64,000 nucleotides of DNA from Allostella sp. ATCC 35155 (GTDB taxonomy: Bacteria; Pseudomonadota; Alphaproteobacteria; ATCC43930; Allostellaceae): assembly GCA_006738865.1 (NCBI GenBank), contig AP019701.1, positions 4,522,001 to 4,586,000 on the forward strand, in the 5' to 3' direction. Both the position numbers and the translations under genes were made by a program. Position 1 is the first letter of the stretch. Each line of letters begins with the position of its first letter. The notes beneath the pieces are model-generated. The model saw only the letters and a program-made list of their open reading frames with translations. It was not told the DNA's origin and ran no database searches. Shown here piece by piece: positions 40,016-49,023 of the stretch.

Positions 40016-41050
40016 ATGACGCGGGATCAGGAATCGCAGCACATCGTGGCCGTCGTGGGTGCCACCGGCCACACCGGTCGGTTCGTCGTGGCGGAGCTGC
40101 TGCGCAGGGGGATCGCGCCCGTGGCGATCGCCCGGGACGCCGATGGCCTCGCCGCCGCCTTCGCCGGTACTGGATTGGACACGCACGCGGTGCGACTGGA
40201 AGACGGCGCGGGCCTGGATCGCGCGCTGTCCCGCGCGCAGGCGGTGATCAACTGCGCCGGGCCGTTCCTCGATACGGCGTCGGCAGTCGCCGCAGCCGCG
40301 ATCCGCGCCGGAGTTCACTACCTCGACGTCATCGCCGAGCAGGCGAGCGCGGCCGAGACGCTGGACCGCTTCGACGAGCCCGCCCGATCGGCCGGAGTGA
40401 GCGTGCTTCCCGCAATGGGCTTCTATGGCGGCTTCGCCGATCTTCTGGCAACGGCCGCGATGGGGGACTGGGACAGCGCCGATTCGGTCGAGATCGCCAT
40501 CGGCCTCGACGGCTGGCATCCCACCCGTGGAACCCGGCTGACCGGCGCCCGGAACAGCGCGCCCCGGCTCGTCCGCTCGCGGGGGGAACTCGTGCCGCTG
40601 CCGGTGCCGCCGACCGAGAAGCAATGGGAGTTCGGCGAACCGCTCGGCCGCCACACGGTCGTGGCCCTGCCGTTCCCCGAGACCATCCTGATCGCGCGTC
40701 ACATCGCAGCGCCGGAGATCCATACCTATCTCAGCGCCGTCGCGGTCGCCGACATCCGCGATCCCCGGACACCGGCACCGATGCCGTCGGACGAGTCCGG
40801 TCGCTCGGCGCAGCGTTTCGTGGTCGAGGTGGTCGCCAGACGCGCGACGGCAGTGCGCGCAGCGACGGCTGGCGGGCGCGACATCTACGCCTTCACCGCC
40901 CCCTTCGTCTGCGAGGCGGCCGAGCGGCTCGTCCAGGGTCGCGTGCGTCGCCCCGGAGCCCATCCGCCGGGCGCGATCTTCCCGGCGGCGGACCTTCTCC
41001 GGGCGCTTTCGCCCGAGCATATCCGGCTCGAAGTGCGCTCCGTCGCCTGA
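40016..41050 (+). CDS. NAD(P)-binding oxidoreductase of the saccharopine dehydrogenase-like family
   Basis: 344 residues. The N-terminal Rossmann fold is VAVVGATGHTGRFVVAELLRRG, followed by QAVINCAGPFLDTASAVAAAAIRAGVHYLDV, the signature of saccharopine-dehydrogenase-like and trans-acting enoyl reductase proteins. The second half has no separate catalytic domain that I recognise. The reaction is unknown. Its start follows the TetR operator pair by 16 bases, so it is very probably the main target of that regulator. Its stop codon lies inside a perfect hairpin (41029-41060). Confidence 0.85.
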   Translation: MTRDQESQHIVAVVGATGHTGRFVVAELLRRGIAPVAIARDADGLAAAFAGTGLDTHAVRLEDGAGLDRALSRAQAVINCAGPFLDTASAVAAAAIRAGVHYLDVIAEQASAAETLDRFDEPARSAGVSVLPAMGFYGGFADLLATAAMGDWDSADSVEIAIGLDGWHPTRGTRLTGARNSAPRLVRSRGELVPLPVPPTEKQWEFGEPLGRHTVVALPFPETILIARHIAAPEIHTYLSAVAVADIRDPRTPAPMPSDESGRSAQRFVVEVVARRATAVRAATAGGRDIYAFTAPFVCEAAERLVQGRVRRPGAHPPGAIFPAADLLRALSPEHIRLEVRSVA

Positions 41051-41060
41051 GCGCACTTCG
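41029..41060. terminator. Stem-loop spanning the stop of the oxidoreductase gene
   Basis: CGAAGTGCGCT at 41029-41039 is exactly complementary to 41050-41060, with a 10-base loop. The stem includes the last base of the TGA stop. It lies between converging genes; there is no uridine run on either strand. Confidence 0.5.
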
Positions 41061-41086
41061 GCCAGGGCTGGCGGAGGCGCCGGCCG

Positions 41087-41791
41087 CTAGTTCTTCGCCC
41101 GCCAGGCGTCGTAGCGGGCCTTGTTCTCGGCGTTGGGCGGATAGAGGCCGGGCAGGGCGGCGCCCTTCTCGACCTCGCCCATGATCCAGGATTCCAGCGC
41201 CTCCTGCTCGACCGCGCCCTTCAGCACCTCGTCGAGGAAGGCGGCCGGGATCAGCACCGCGCCGTCCTGGTCGACCACGACGACGTCGTCCGGGAAGACC
41301 GCGACGCCGCCGCAGCCGATCGGCTCCTGCCAGTTGACGAAGGTGAGGCCCGCGACCGACGGCGGCGCGGCCGCCCCCTGGCACCAGACCGGCAGGCCGG
41401 TCCCCAGCACGCCCGCGACGTCGCGGACGACGCCGTCCGTCACCAGCGCCGCCACGCCGCGCTTCTGCATGCGCGCGCACAGGATGTCGCCGAAGATGCC
41501 GGCATCGGTGATGCCCATGGCATCGACGACCGTGATGCACCCCTCCGGCATCGCCTCGATCGCAGCACGGGTCGAGCGCGGGTTGGACCAGGATTCCGGC
41601 GTCGCCAGATCCTCGCGCGCCGGCACGAAGCGCAGCGTGAAGGCGCGCCCGACGAGCCGGGGCTGGCCCTCGCGCAGCGGCCGGGTGCCGCGCATCCAGA
41701 CGTTGCGCAGCCCCTTCTTCAGGAGATAGGTGGTGAGGGTGGCGGTCGAGACGCCGGCGAGCGTCCGGACGATGCTGGGGTCGAGCGACAT
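41087..41791 (-). CDS. RraA-like family protein (HMG/CHA aldolase-like)
   Basis: 234 residues, a little longer than E. coli RraA. Core motifs: VVDAMGITDAGIFGDILCARMQKRGVAALVTDGVVRDV, with the GDxxxxxA-like and DGxxRD signatures that bind divalent metal and pyruvate-like substrates in the class II aldolases of this family. The name RraA (an RNase E inhibitor) applies to only one branch; most homologues outside enterics are aldolases or isomerases. Neighbouring genes give no clue to the substrate. It is transcribed away from hldD, with about 160 bases between them. Confidence 0.88.
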   Translation of the reverse strand: MSLDPSIVRTLAGVSTATLTTYLLKKGLRNVWMRGTRPLREGQPRLVGRAFTLRFVPAREDLATPESWSNPRSTRAAIEAMPEGCITVVDAMGITDAGIFGDILCARMQKRGVAALVTDGVVRDVAGVLGTGLPVWCQGAAAPPSVAGLTFVNWQEPIGCGGVAVFPDDVVVVDQDGAVLIPAAFLDEVLKGAVEQEALESWIMGEVEKGAALPGLYPPNAENKARYDAWRAKN

Positions 41792-41952
41792 GCCTCGGAA
41801 TCTCCGGTGGAGGGCTTGCGAACCGGCAAGGTATAGGCCGGAGTGCCCGCGAAGGGTACACCCCAGCGGGGATCGCTCCAGCCCCCGTGCTTGCCGCAGC
41901 CGGCGGCCGGCACCTATAACCGCGGCGCAGCAGAGCCAGGACCAGCCAGACC

Positions 41953-42939
41953 ATGATTCTCGTCACCGGCGGCGCCGGCTTCATCGGCTCCAACCTCGTG
42001 GCCGCGCTGGAGGCCCGGGGCGCGACCGAAATCGCCGTCGTCGATCGGCTGGGCAGCGACGAGAAGTGGCGCAACCTCGCCAAGCGCGAGCTGGCGGCGA
42101 TCGTGCCGCCGGAGGAGATCGAGGCCTGGCTGGCGCGCCATGCCGGGACGATCGACATGGTGTTCCATCTCGGCGCCGTCTCGGCCACGACGGAACGCAA
42201 CGCCGACCTGATCATCGCCAGCAACTTTGCCCTGTCGCTCAAGCTGTGGGACTGGTGCGCGGCGACCGGCACCCGGTTCGTCTATGCCTCCTCCGGCGCC
42301 ACCTACGGCGACGATGCCCGCGACTTCGACGATGACGGCAGCCTGGAGGCGCTGGCCCGGCTGCGCCCGCTCAACGCCTATGGCTGGAGCAAGCATCTCT
42401 TCGACCGGCGCGTCGCGCGCCTCGTCGCCGACGGGCGGCCGGCGCCGCCGCAATGGGCCGGCCTCAAGTTCTTCAACGTCTACGGGCCCAACGAGGGCCA
42501 CAAGGGACGGATGGCGAGTGTCATCACCCATGTCCTGCCGCAGGTGCTGGCGGACGAGCCGGCGGTGCTGTTCCGCTCGCACAGACCGGACTATGCCGAC
42601 GGCGGCCAGTCGCGCGACTTCATCCATGTCGACGACTGCGTCGCGGTGATGCTGTGGCTGATGGACCGGCCGGAGGTGTCGGGCCTCTTCAACGTCGGCA
42701 CCGGACGGGCGCGCAGCTTTGCCGATCTCGTCACCGCGGTTTTCCACGCGGCGGGCCGCGAGCCGAAGATCCGGTACATCGATACGCCCGAGGACCTGCG
42801 CGACCGCTACCAGTACTTCACCGAGGCGCGCATCGACCGCCTGCGCGCCGCCGGCTATGCGGGGCAGTTCATCCCGCTCGAGGAAGGTGTGCGCCGCTAC
42901 GTCCAGGACTTCCTGCTGACCGACGACCCCTATCGCTGA
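41953..42939 (+). CDS. hldD: ADP-L-glycero-D-manno-heptose 6-epimerase
   Basis: 328 residues. It flips C6 of ADP-D-glycero-D-manno-heptose for lipopolysaccharide inner-core synthesis. Diagnostic segments: ILVTGGAGFIGSNLV at the start; VDRLGSDEKWRNL, the heptose epimerase-specific region; the Ser and YxxxK pair in VYASSGATYG and NAYGWSKHLFD; KFFNVYGPNEGHKGRMASV; and SRDFIHVDDCV. All are as in HldD/RfaD. It leads a plus-strand run with lgt, starting 10 bases before the lgt ATG. It indicates a heptose-containing LPS. Confidence 0.95.
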   Translation: MILVTGGAGFIGSNLVAALEARGATEIAVVDRLGSDEKWRNLAKRELAAIVPPEEIEAWLARHAGTIDMVFHLGAVSATTERNADLIIASNFALSLKLWDWCAATGTRFVYASSGATYGDDARDFDDDGSLEALARLRPLNAYGWSKHLFDRRVARLVADGRPAPPQWAGLKFFNVYGPNEGHKGRMASVITHVLPQVLADEPAVLFRSHRPDYADGGQSRDFIHVDDCVAVMLWLMDRPEVSGLFNVGTGRARSFADLVTAVFHAAGREPKIRYIDTPEDLRDRYQYFTEARIDRLRAAGYAGQFIPLEEGVRRYVQDFLLTDDPYR

Positions 42940-42949
42940 CGAGGCGCCG

Positions 42950-43759
42950 ATGATGTTCGCGATCCCCTTTCCGGCGATCGACCCGGTCCTGGTCCAGGTC
43001 GGGCCCTTCGCGGTCCGCTGGTACGCGCTGGCCTACATCGCCGGCATCATCATCGGCTGGCGCTACACCCTGACGCTGGTGCGGCGGGGACCGGCGCCGC
43101 CGTCGGGCCCGGCCGTCACGACCAAGGACATGGACGATTTCATCGTCTGGGCGACGCTCGCCATCGTGCTGGGCGGGCGCCTCGGCTACGTCCTCGTCTA
43201 CAAGCCGGGCTACTACATCTATCATCCGCTGGAGGCCCTCCAGATCTGGCACGGCGGCATGTCGTTCCATGGCGGACTGGTCGGCGTCATCCTGGCGATG
43301 GCGCTCTTCGCGCGCCAGCGCGGCTTCGCCTTCTGGCGGCTGGCCGACATCGTCGCCGCAGCCACGCCGATCGGGCTCTTCTTCGGGCGCATCGCCAACT
43401 TCATCAACGGCGAGCTCTACGGCCGCGCGAGCGACGTGCCCTGGGCCATGGTCTTCCCCCATGGCGGCCCCGAGCCGCGCCATCCGAGCCAGCTCTACCA
43501 GGCGTTCTTCGAGGGCATCTGCGTCTTCGCGGTGCTGGCGGTCCTCGAGTGGCGCTTCCGCGTGCGCGAGCGGCCGGGCACGATGGCCGGCGCCTTCCTC
43601 GTCTCCTACGGCATCGCGCGCATCGTCGGCGAGCTGTTTCGCCAGCCGGACGCGCATCTGGGCTTCCTCCTCCTCGGCGTCACCATGGGCCAGCTGCTCT
43701 CCCTGCCGATGGTGCTGATCGGCGGCTGGCTGATCCTGCGCGGCCGCCGGGCGGCGTGA
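42950..43759 (+). CDS. lgt: Prolipoprotein diacylglyceryl transferase
   Basis: 269 residues, seven membrane helices. It attaches diacylglycerol to the Cys of lipoprotein lipoboxes, the first step in maturing proteins such as those at 8368, 45677 and 56834. Signature sequences are present: WYALAYIAGIIIGWRY, the essential-His segment MSFHGGLVGVI, and GRIANFINGELYGR with HPSQLYQAFFEG. The first or second of two adjacent Met codons (42950 or 42953) may be used. The stop overlaps the GTG start of the methyltransferase gene. Confidence 0.96.
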   Translation: MMFAIPFPAIDPVLVQVGPFAVRWYALAYIAGIIIGWRYTLTLVRRGPAPPSGPAVTTKDMDDFIVWATLAIVLGGRLGYVLVYKPGYYIYHPLEALQIWHGGMSFHGGLVGVILAMALFARQRGFAFWRLADIVAAATPIGLFFGRIANFINGELYGRASDVPWAMVFPHGGPEPRHPSQLYQAFFEGICVFAVLAVLEWRFRVRERPGTMAGAFLVSYGIARIVGELFRQPDAHLGFLLLGVTMGQLLSLPMVLIGGWLILRGRRAA

Positions 43760-44838
43760 CTCTCGCCGAGCGCATCGCCGGCCGCATCCGGACGGGCGGC
43801 GCCATCACCGTCGCGGAGTTCATGGCGGCGGCGCTGCAGGATCCGGAAGGGGGCTACTATCGGCGGGACGACCCGCTGGGTCGCGGCGGCGACTTCACGA
43901 CGGCGCCCGAGATCAGCCAGATGTTCGGCGAGATGCTGGGCCTGTGGTGTGCCGCAGACTGGCTGACGGCCGGACGCCCCGCCCCGTTCCGGCTGGTCGA
44001 ACTCGGCCCCGGGCGCGGCACGCTGATGGCGGACGCCCTGCGCGCGACGGCGCATGTGCCGGGCTTTCATGCGGCGATGCGCCTGCATCTCGTCGAATCG
44101 AGCCCGGGACTGCGCCGGTGTCAGGGCGCGCTGCTTGCCCCGTTCGCCCCCTCCTGGCACGACCGGCTGGAGGACGTGCCGCGGGGGCCCGTCTGGCTTC
44201 TCGCCAACGAGTTCCTCGACGCGCTGCCAGTCCACCAGATGGTCCGCACACAAGCGGGCTGGCGCGAGCGCGGCGTCGCGCTCGGCCCGGACGGCGCCCT
44301 CGCCTTCACCGACACCCTGCCCGCACCGGCCGAACTGGTGCCCGCTTGCGACCACCCGCCCGGCACCGTCGTCGAGCGCCGGCCGCTCGGCGAGGCGGTG
44401 GCGGCCGAAACCGCGCGACGGATCGCGGCCGAAGGCGGCGGTGGGCTCTTCGTCGACTATGGCTATGCCGAGGGCCAGGGCGACACGCTGCAGGCGGTGG
44501 CGGAGCATGCGCGGGTGCCGGTGCTGGAGACGCCGGGCAGCGTCGACCTCAGCGCGCATGTCGCCTTCGCCGACATCGCCCGGGCCGCGCGGCAGGCGGG
44601 CGCGGCGGCCTGGGGCCCGGTGACGCAGGGTCTCTTCCTGCGCGGGCTGGGGATCGTCGAGCGTGCCGACCGGCTGGCGGCGGCACGCCCCGATGCCCGT
44701 GCCGTCCTGGCGGCCGCCCTGCACCGCTTGATCGGAGCAGGCGCGATGGGCACCTTGTTCAAGGTCCTCGCGATCACCCCGCCGGGCGCGCCGCCGCCGC
44801 CGGGCTTCGCCAGCACCGAACCAGGAGCCGCCCCGTGA
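43756..44838 (+). CDS. MidA/NDUFAF7-like protein arginine methyltransferase
   Basis: 360 residues from GTG 43756, which overlaps the lgt stop (GTGA). The SAM-binding motif is RLVELGPGRGTLMADALRA; the N-terminal ITVAEFMAAALQDPEGGYY and GDFTTAPEISQMFGEM are hallmarks of the DUF185/NDUFAF7 family. The mitochondrial relative methylates a subunit of complex I and is needed for its assembly; the bacterial counterpart may do the same. VWLLANEFLDALPVHQM carries the family's second signature. Its stop overlaps the next start, also as GTGA. Confidence 0.93.
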   Translation: MTLAERIAGRIRTGGAITVAEFMAAALQDPEGGYYRRDDPLGRGGDFTTAPEISQMFGEMLGLWCAADWLTAGRPAPFRLVELGPGRGTLMADALRATAHVPGFHAAMRLHLVESSPGLRRCQGALLAPFAPSWHDRLEDVPRGPVWLLANEFLDALPVHQMVRTQAGWRERGVALGPDGALAFTDTLPAPAELVPACDHPPGTVVERRPLGEAVAAETARRIAAEGGGGLFVDYGYAEGQGDTLQAVAEHARVPVLETPGSVDLSAHVAFADIARAARQAGAAAWGPVTQGLFLRGLGIVERADRLAAARPDARAVLAAALHRLIGAGAMGTLFKVLAITPPGAPPPPGFASTEPGAAP

Positions 44839-45602
44839 TCATCGCCCCTTCGCTCGCCGCCCTGCCCGGCATCCGCCACGCCTTCTTCACGCGCGAGGGC
44901 GGCGTCAGCCAGGGCATCTATGCGGGCCTGAACTGCGGCTTCGGCTCGGGCGACGACGGCGAGCGCGTGACCCAGAACCGGGCACGCGCCATGGACTGGC
45001 TGGGGCTGCCGGCGGGCGCGCTGGCGACCGTCCATCAGGTGCACAGCCCGACGGTCGTGGAGGCGACGGAGCCCTGGCCCCGCGGCGGGGCGCCCCGGGC
45101 CGACGCCGTCGTCACGTCCCGCCCCGGCATCGCGGCCGGGGTGCTGACCGCCGACTGCACGCCGGTGCTGTTCGCCGACGGCGAGGCCGGAGTCGTGGGC
45201 GCCGCCCATGCCGGCTGGCGCGGCGCGCTCGACGGCGTGCTCGAAGCCACCATCGACGCGATGGAGGCGCGCGGCGCCGCGCGCGACCGGATCACCGCCG
45301 CCATCGGCCCCTGCATCGGTCAGAGTTCCTATGAGGTCGGCACGGAGTTCCGCGACCGCTTCGTCGCCGCCGCGCCCGGCTTCGACCGTTTCTTCGCCCC
45401 CGGCCTGCGCCCCGCCAAGCATCAGTTCGATCTGCCGGGCTTCGTCGCCATGCGCCTGGAATCGGCCGGGATCGACCGGATCGACCGCTGCGCCGCCGAC
45501 ACGGTGCCGGACCCCGAGCGCTTCTTCAGCTATCGCCGTGCGACCCTGCGCGGCGAGCCGGACTATGGCCGGGCGCTTTCCGCGATCGCGCTGGTGGAAT
45601 GA
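44835..45602 (+). CDS. pgeF: Peptidoglycan editing factor / multicopper-like purine nucleoside-active protein (PgeF/YfiH family)
   Basis: 255 residues from GTG 44835, preceded by CAGGAG at 44822-44827. Family signatures: IRHAFFTREGGVSQGIYAGLN, TVHQVHSP, VLTADCTPVLFAD, AAHAGWRGALDGV and AIGPCIGQSSYEVG; His and Cys ligands for metal are intact. In E. coli the protein removes wrongly incorporated amino acids from peptidoglycan precursors; related proteins act on purine nucleosides. It is the third of three genes joined by GTGA overlaps. Confidence 0.94.
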   Translation: MIIAPSLAALPGIRHAFFTREGGVSQGIYAGLNCGFGSGDDGERVTQNRARAMDWLGLPAGALATVHQVHSPTVVEATEPWPRGGAPRADAVVTSRPGIAAGVLTADCTPVLFADGEAGVVGAAHAGWRGALDGVLEATIDAMEARGAARDRITAAIGPCIGQSSYEVGTEFRDRFVAAAPGFDRFFAPGLRPAKHQFDLPGFVAMRLESAGIDRIDRCAADTVPDPERFFSYRRATLRGEPDYGRALSAIALVE

Positions 45603-45621
45603 GCCGGCGGGGGGCCAGCCG

Positions 45622-45690
45622 ATGCCCTACGTCTTCATCCTGATGGCCGCGTGCCTGATGCTGCTAGCGGTGAGCTGTGTCGTCCTGTGA
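45622..45690 (+). CDS. Possible 22-residue membrane peptide
   Basis: ATG 45622 opens a frame of 22 codons, almost all hydrophobic (YVFILMAACLMLLAVSCVVL), that ends at 45690, overlapping the start of the lipoprotein gene at 45677 in another frame. A G-rich stretch before the ATG could serve as ribosome binding site. It may be a small membrane protein or a leader whose translation affects the next gene. Length alone makes chance possible. Confidence 0.35.
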   Translation: MPYVFILMAACLMLLAVSCVVL

Positions 45691-46552
45691 ACGGCCGGGA
45701 ACGGCGGCGCTGCTCGCCGCGCTGATCGCGCTCGCCGCCTGTCAGCCCGTGCCACGGCCGCTGGCCGACGTCGCGCCGCCGGGACCGGACCTCCTCAACC
45801 TGCCCGGCCGTGGCGGCCTCAGCGTCCTGGAGGTCGAAGGGCTGAGCGGCGCGCGGGCCGCGGCCTTCCCGGCCGCCCTCGCCGAGGCGCTGCAGCAGCG
45901 CGAAGTTCCCGCCGTGGCCGGCAAGGGCATCCGCGACAGCCTGTTCCTGCTCGGCCGCGTCACGACCCGCGACATCGGCGGCGACGGTGTCGAGGTCGAC
46001 TGGGATTGGGAGCTGGTCGACGGGCGCGGGCGGACCCTCGACCGCCGCAAGGAGCGCGACGTGATGACGCGCCGCGACTGGGAATGGGCCGGGGCCAAGG
46101 CGCTCGCCCAGCGCGCCGTGGCGGGGGCGGCCGCGCTCTACGACGCGCAGATGCCCTCCCCACCGCCGGAGGAGCGCAAGCCCGCGGTCTTCCTCGCCGG
46201 CGTGCGCGGCGCCCCCGGCGATGGCGGGCGCACCCTGCCGCGGGCGCTGGCGACGGCGCTGCAGGGCCAGGAACTGCTCACGACGCGCGAGCGGGACGCG
46301 GCGACGGCCGCGGTCGAGGGCACCGTCGCGCTGGCCCGCTCGGGACCCGGTCTGCAGAAGGTCGAAATTCGCTGGCGCGTGACGCGCCCCGACGGCGAGG
46401 AGGTCGGCGTCGTCACCCAGGCGAATGAGATTCCCGCCGGCAGCCTCGAGGGCGCCTGGGGCGAGGTCGCGGGCTATGTCGCGCTCGCCGCCGCCGAGGG
46501 CATCGCCGATCTCGTCCGCCGCATTCCGCCGGACCCGCCGCGGCGCCGCTGA
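45677..46552 (+). CDS. Conserved hypothetical lipoprotein upstream of prs
   Basis: 291 residues from GTG 45677. The signal peptide ALLAALIALAAC is a good lipobox (Cys at about 22). The mature part has two similar halves: RVTTRDIGGDGVEVDWDWELVDGRGRTL and VEGTVALARSGPGLQKVEIRWRVTRPDGEEVG, each preceded by a segment ending in an ALAEALQQREV- or ALATALQGQEL-like helix, which suggests an internal duplication. I do not know its function. It follows pgeF closely; a new promoter for prs lies just after its stop. Confidence 0.8.
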   Translation: MSSCERPGTAALLAALIALAACQPVPRPLADVAPPGPDLLNLPGRGGLSVLEVEGLSGARAAAFPAALAEALQQREVPAVAGKGIRDSLFLLGRVTTRDIGGDGVEVDWDWELVDGRGRTLDRRKERDVMTRRDWEWAGAKALAQRAVAGAAALYDAQMPSPPPEERKPAVFLAGVRGAPGDGGRTLPRALATALQGQELLTTRERDAATAAVEGTVALARSGPGLQKVEIRWRVTRPDGEEVGVVTQANEIPAGSLEGAWGEVAGYVALAAAEGIADLVRRIPPDPPRRR

Positions 46553-46579
46553 CGGCAGGAAAGACGCGTCGCAGCGGCG

Positions 46580-46608
46580 TTTACATGCGGCCGGCACGCT
46601 GATATGTT
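46580..46608 (+). promoter_or_regulatory. Promoter of prs
   Basis: TTTACA at 46580-46585 and TATGTT at 46603-46608 are 17 bases apart, a good match to a housekeeping promoter. It lies between the lipoprotein stop (46552) and prs, and just ahead of the terminator-like hairpin of the leader. Confidence 0.6.
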
Positions 46609-46623
46609 CCGCGCCCGCTTCCA

Positions 46624-46675
46624 CCCGGCGTCGTTTCCTGGGGCTTGCCCCATGCGCGCCGGGTCCGTTTTTTTT
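46624..46675 (+). terminator. Terminator-like hairpin with T8 in the prs leader (possible attenuator)
   Basis: CCCGGCG (46624-46630) pairs with CGCCGGG (46657-46663) around an inner GGGG-CTTG-CCCC hairpin (46640-46651); four bases later comes a run of eight T (46668-46675). This is the form of an intrinsic terminator, yet it lies 21 bases before the prs ATG and after the likely promoter. It may end upstream transcripts, attenuate prs, or both. Confidence 0.6.
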
Positions 46676-46696
46676 GCGGCGATCCCGACGGGCCCG

Positions 46697-47629
<933 letters not shown>

Positions 47630-47714
47630 GGAAGGGTCCCGGTCCGGCAGGTTCGGATAGGCGCCAAGGGCACCCCTGGAGGCCGGCGCCTTCATCCCAG
47701 GAGAGGAGCAATCC

Positions 47715-48368
47715 ATGCAGGAGATCAACACGATCGCCGTCCAGCGTCGGGAGCGGGCCGGAAAGGGGGCCGCCCGCGCCACCCGTCGCGAGGGCAGCGT
47801 CCCCGGCGTCGTCTATGGTGACGGCAAGGAACCCGCGATCATCACCATCGACCCGCGGCTGGTCGAGCGCGAGATGAACCGGGCGGGCTTCTTCGCCCGC
47901 ATCTACGAGCTGGACGTCGCCGGCCAGAAAGAGCGCGTGCTCCCGCGCGACGTGCAGCTGCACCCGGTCACCGACCGGCCGCTGCACATCGACTTCCTGC
48001 GCGTCGGCGCCCATACGCGCATCCGCGTCGAGGTGCCGGTGAACTTCGTCGGTCAGGAGAGTTCGCCCGGGCTGAAGAAGGGCGGCGTGCTGAACGTCGT
48101 CCGTCACGCGGTCGAACTCTATTGCGGGGTCGACAACATCCCCGACCAGATCACGGCCGACCTGTCCGGTCTGGAGATCCACGACTCGATCCATATCAGC
48201 CACGTCACGCTGCCGGCCGGCGCCAAGCCGGTGATCGGCGACCGTGACTTCACGCTCGGCTCGATCGCCGCGCCGACGGTCGCCCCGGTCGAGGCCGAGG
48301 CCGCTCCGGCCGCCGCCGCAGCCGCCCCGGCCGCCGCCGCCAAGGCACCGGCCAAGGGCAAGAAGTAA
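47715..48368 (+). CDS. rplY: 50S ribosomal protein L25/Ctc
   Basis: 217 residues, the long TL5/Ctc form. The N-terminal domain (ERAGKGAARATRREGSVPGVVYG) binds 5S rRNA; the C-terminal beta domain has HIDFLRVGAHTRIRVEVPVNFVGQE and GLKKGGVLNVV, then an Ala/Pro/Lys-rich tail of about 30 residues. A strong CAGGAGAGGAG site precedes the ATG. It stands between prs and pth as in many alphaproteobacteria. Confidence 0.96.
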   Translation: MQEINTIAVQRRERAGKGAARATRREGSVPGVVYGDGKEPAIITIDPRLVEREMNRAGFFARIYELDVAGQKERVLPRDVQLHPVTDRPLHIDFLRVGAHTRIRVEVPVNFVGQESSPGLKKGGVLNVVRHAVELYCGVDNIPDQITADLSGLEIHDSIHISHVTLPAGAKPVIGDRDFTLGSIAAPTVAPVEAEAAPAAAAAAPAAAAKAPAKGKK

Positions 48369-48371
48369 GCG

Positions 48372-48389
48372 CCGCGGGCTGTCCCGCGG
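48372..48389 (+). other. Hairpin between rplY and pth
   Basis: CCGCGGG (48372-48378) and CCCGCGG (48383-48389) form a 7-bp stem with a four-base loop in the 42-base gap between rplY and pth. There is no uridine run, so partial termination or RNA processing is possible. Confidence 0.35.
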
Positions 48390-48410
48390 GCGGAGAACCG
48401 GGATCGGACC

Positions 48411-49022
48411 ATGCGCATCGTCGCCGGGCTCGGCAATCCCGGTTCCCGCTACGCGGGCAACCGCCACAACATCGGCTTCATGGCGCTCGACGCCATCGCC
48501 CGGCGCTGGCGCTTCGGGCCGTGGCGCGAGAAGTTCCACGCGCGCATCGCCGACGGCGTGATCGGGGACGAGAAGATCCTGGCGGTCGCCCCGCTCACCT
48601 ACATGAACGAGTCGGGCCAGGCGATCGCCGCCGCCATGCGCTTCTACAAGCTGACGCCGGCGGACGTGATCGTCCTCCACGACGAGCTGGAGCTGGCGCC
48701 CGGCAAGCTGCGGGTCAAGACCGGGGGCGGCGCTGCCGGCCACAACGGCCTGAAGAGCATCGACGCCCATATCGGACCCGATTATCACCGCGTCCGTCTC
48801 GGCATCGGACATCCGGGCGTAAAGCATCTCGTCCACAATTACGTCCTGCAGGACTTTCCCCAGGCGGACCAGCCCTGGGTCGAAAAGCTGGTCGACGCCG
48901 TCGCCGAGGCCACCCCCCTGCTGGTGGCCGGCGACGCGAACGGTTTCATGAACAAGGTCACGCTGACGCTCAACCCGCCGCCGCCCAAACCGGCGCGGGC
49001 AGCCCCGGCGGCGGAGAAGTGA
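48411..49022 (+). CDS. pth: Peptidyl-tRNA hydrolase
   Basis: 203 residues. It frees tRNA from prematurely released peptidyl-tRNA. Visible: [22 protein letters not shown] with the catalytic His in [46 protein letters not shown], with the active-site Asn and Asp; and [12 protein letters not shown]. The C-terminal tail is Pro/Ala-rich. Its stop is one base from the TTG start of ychF, so the two are coupled. Confidence 0.96.
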   Translation: MRIVAGLGNPGSRYAGNRHNIGFMALDAIARRWRFGPWREKFHARIADGVIGDEKILAVAPLTYMNESGQAIAAAMRFYKLTPADVIVLHDELELAPGKLRVKTGGGAAGHNGLKSIDAHIGPDYHRVRLGIGHPGVKHLVHNYVLQDFPQADQPWVEKLVDAVAEATPLLVAGDANGFMNKVTLTLNPPPPKPARAAPAAEK

Positions 49023-49023
49023 A

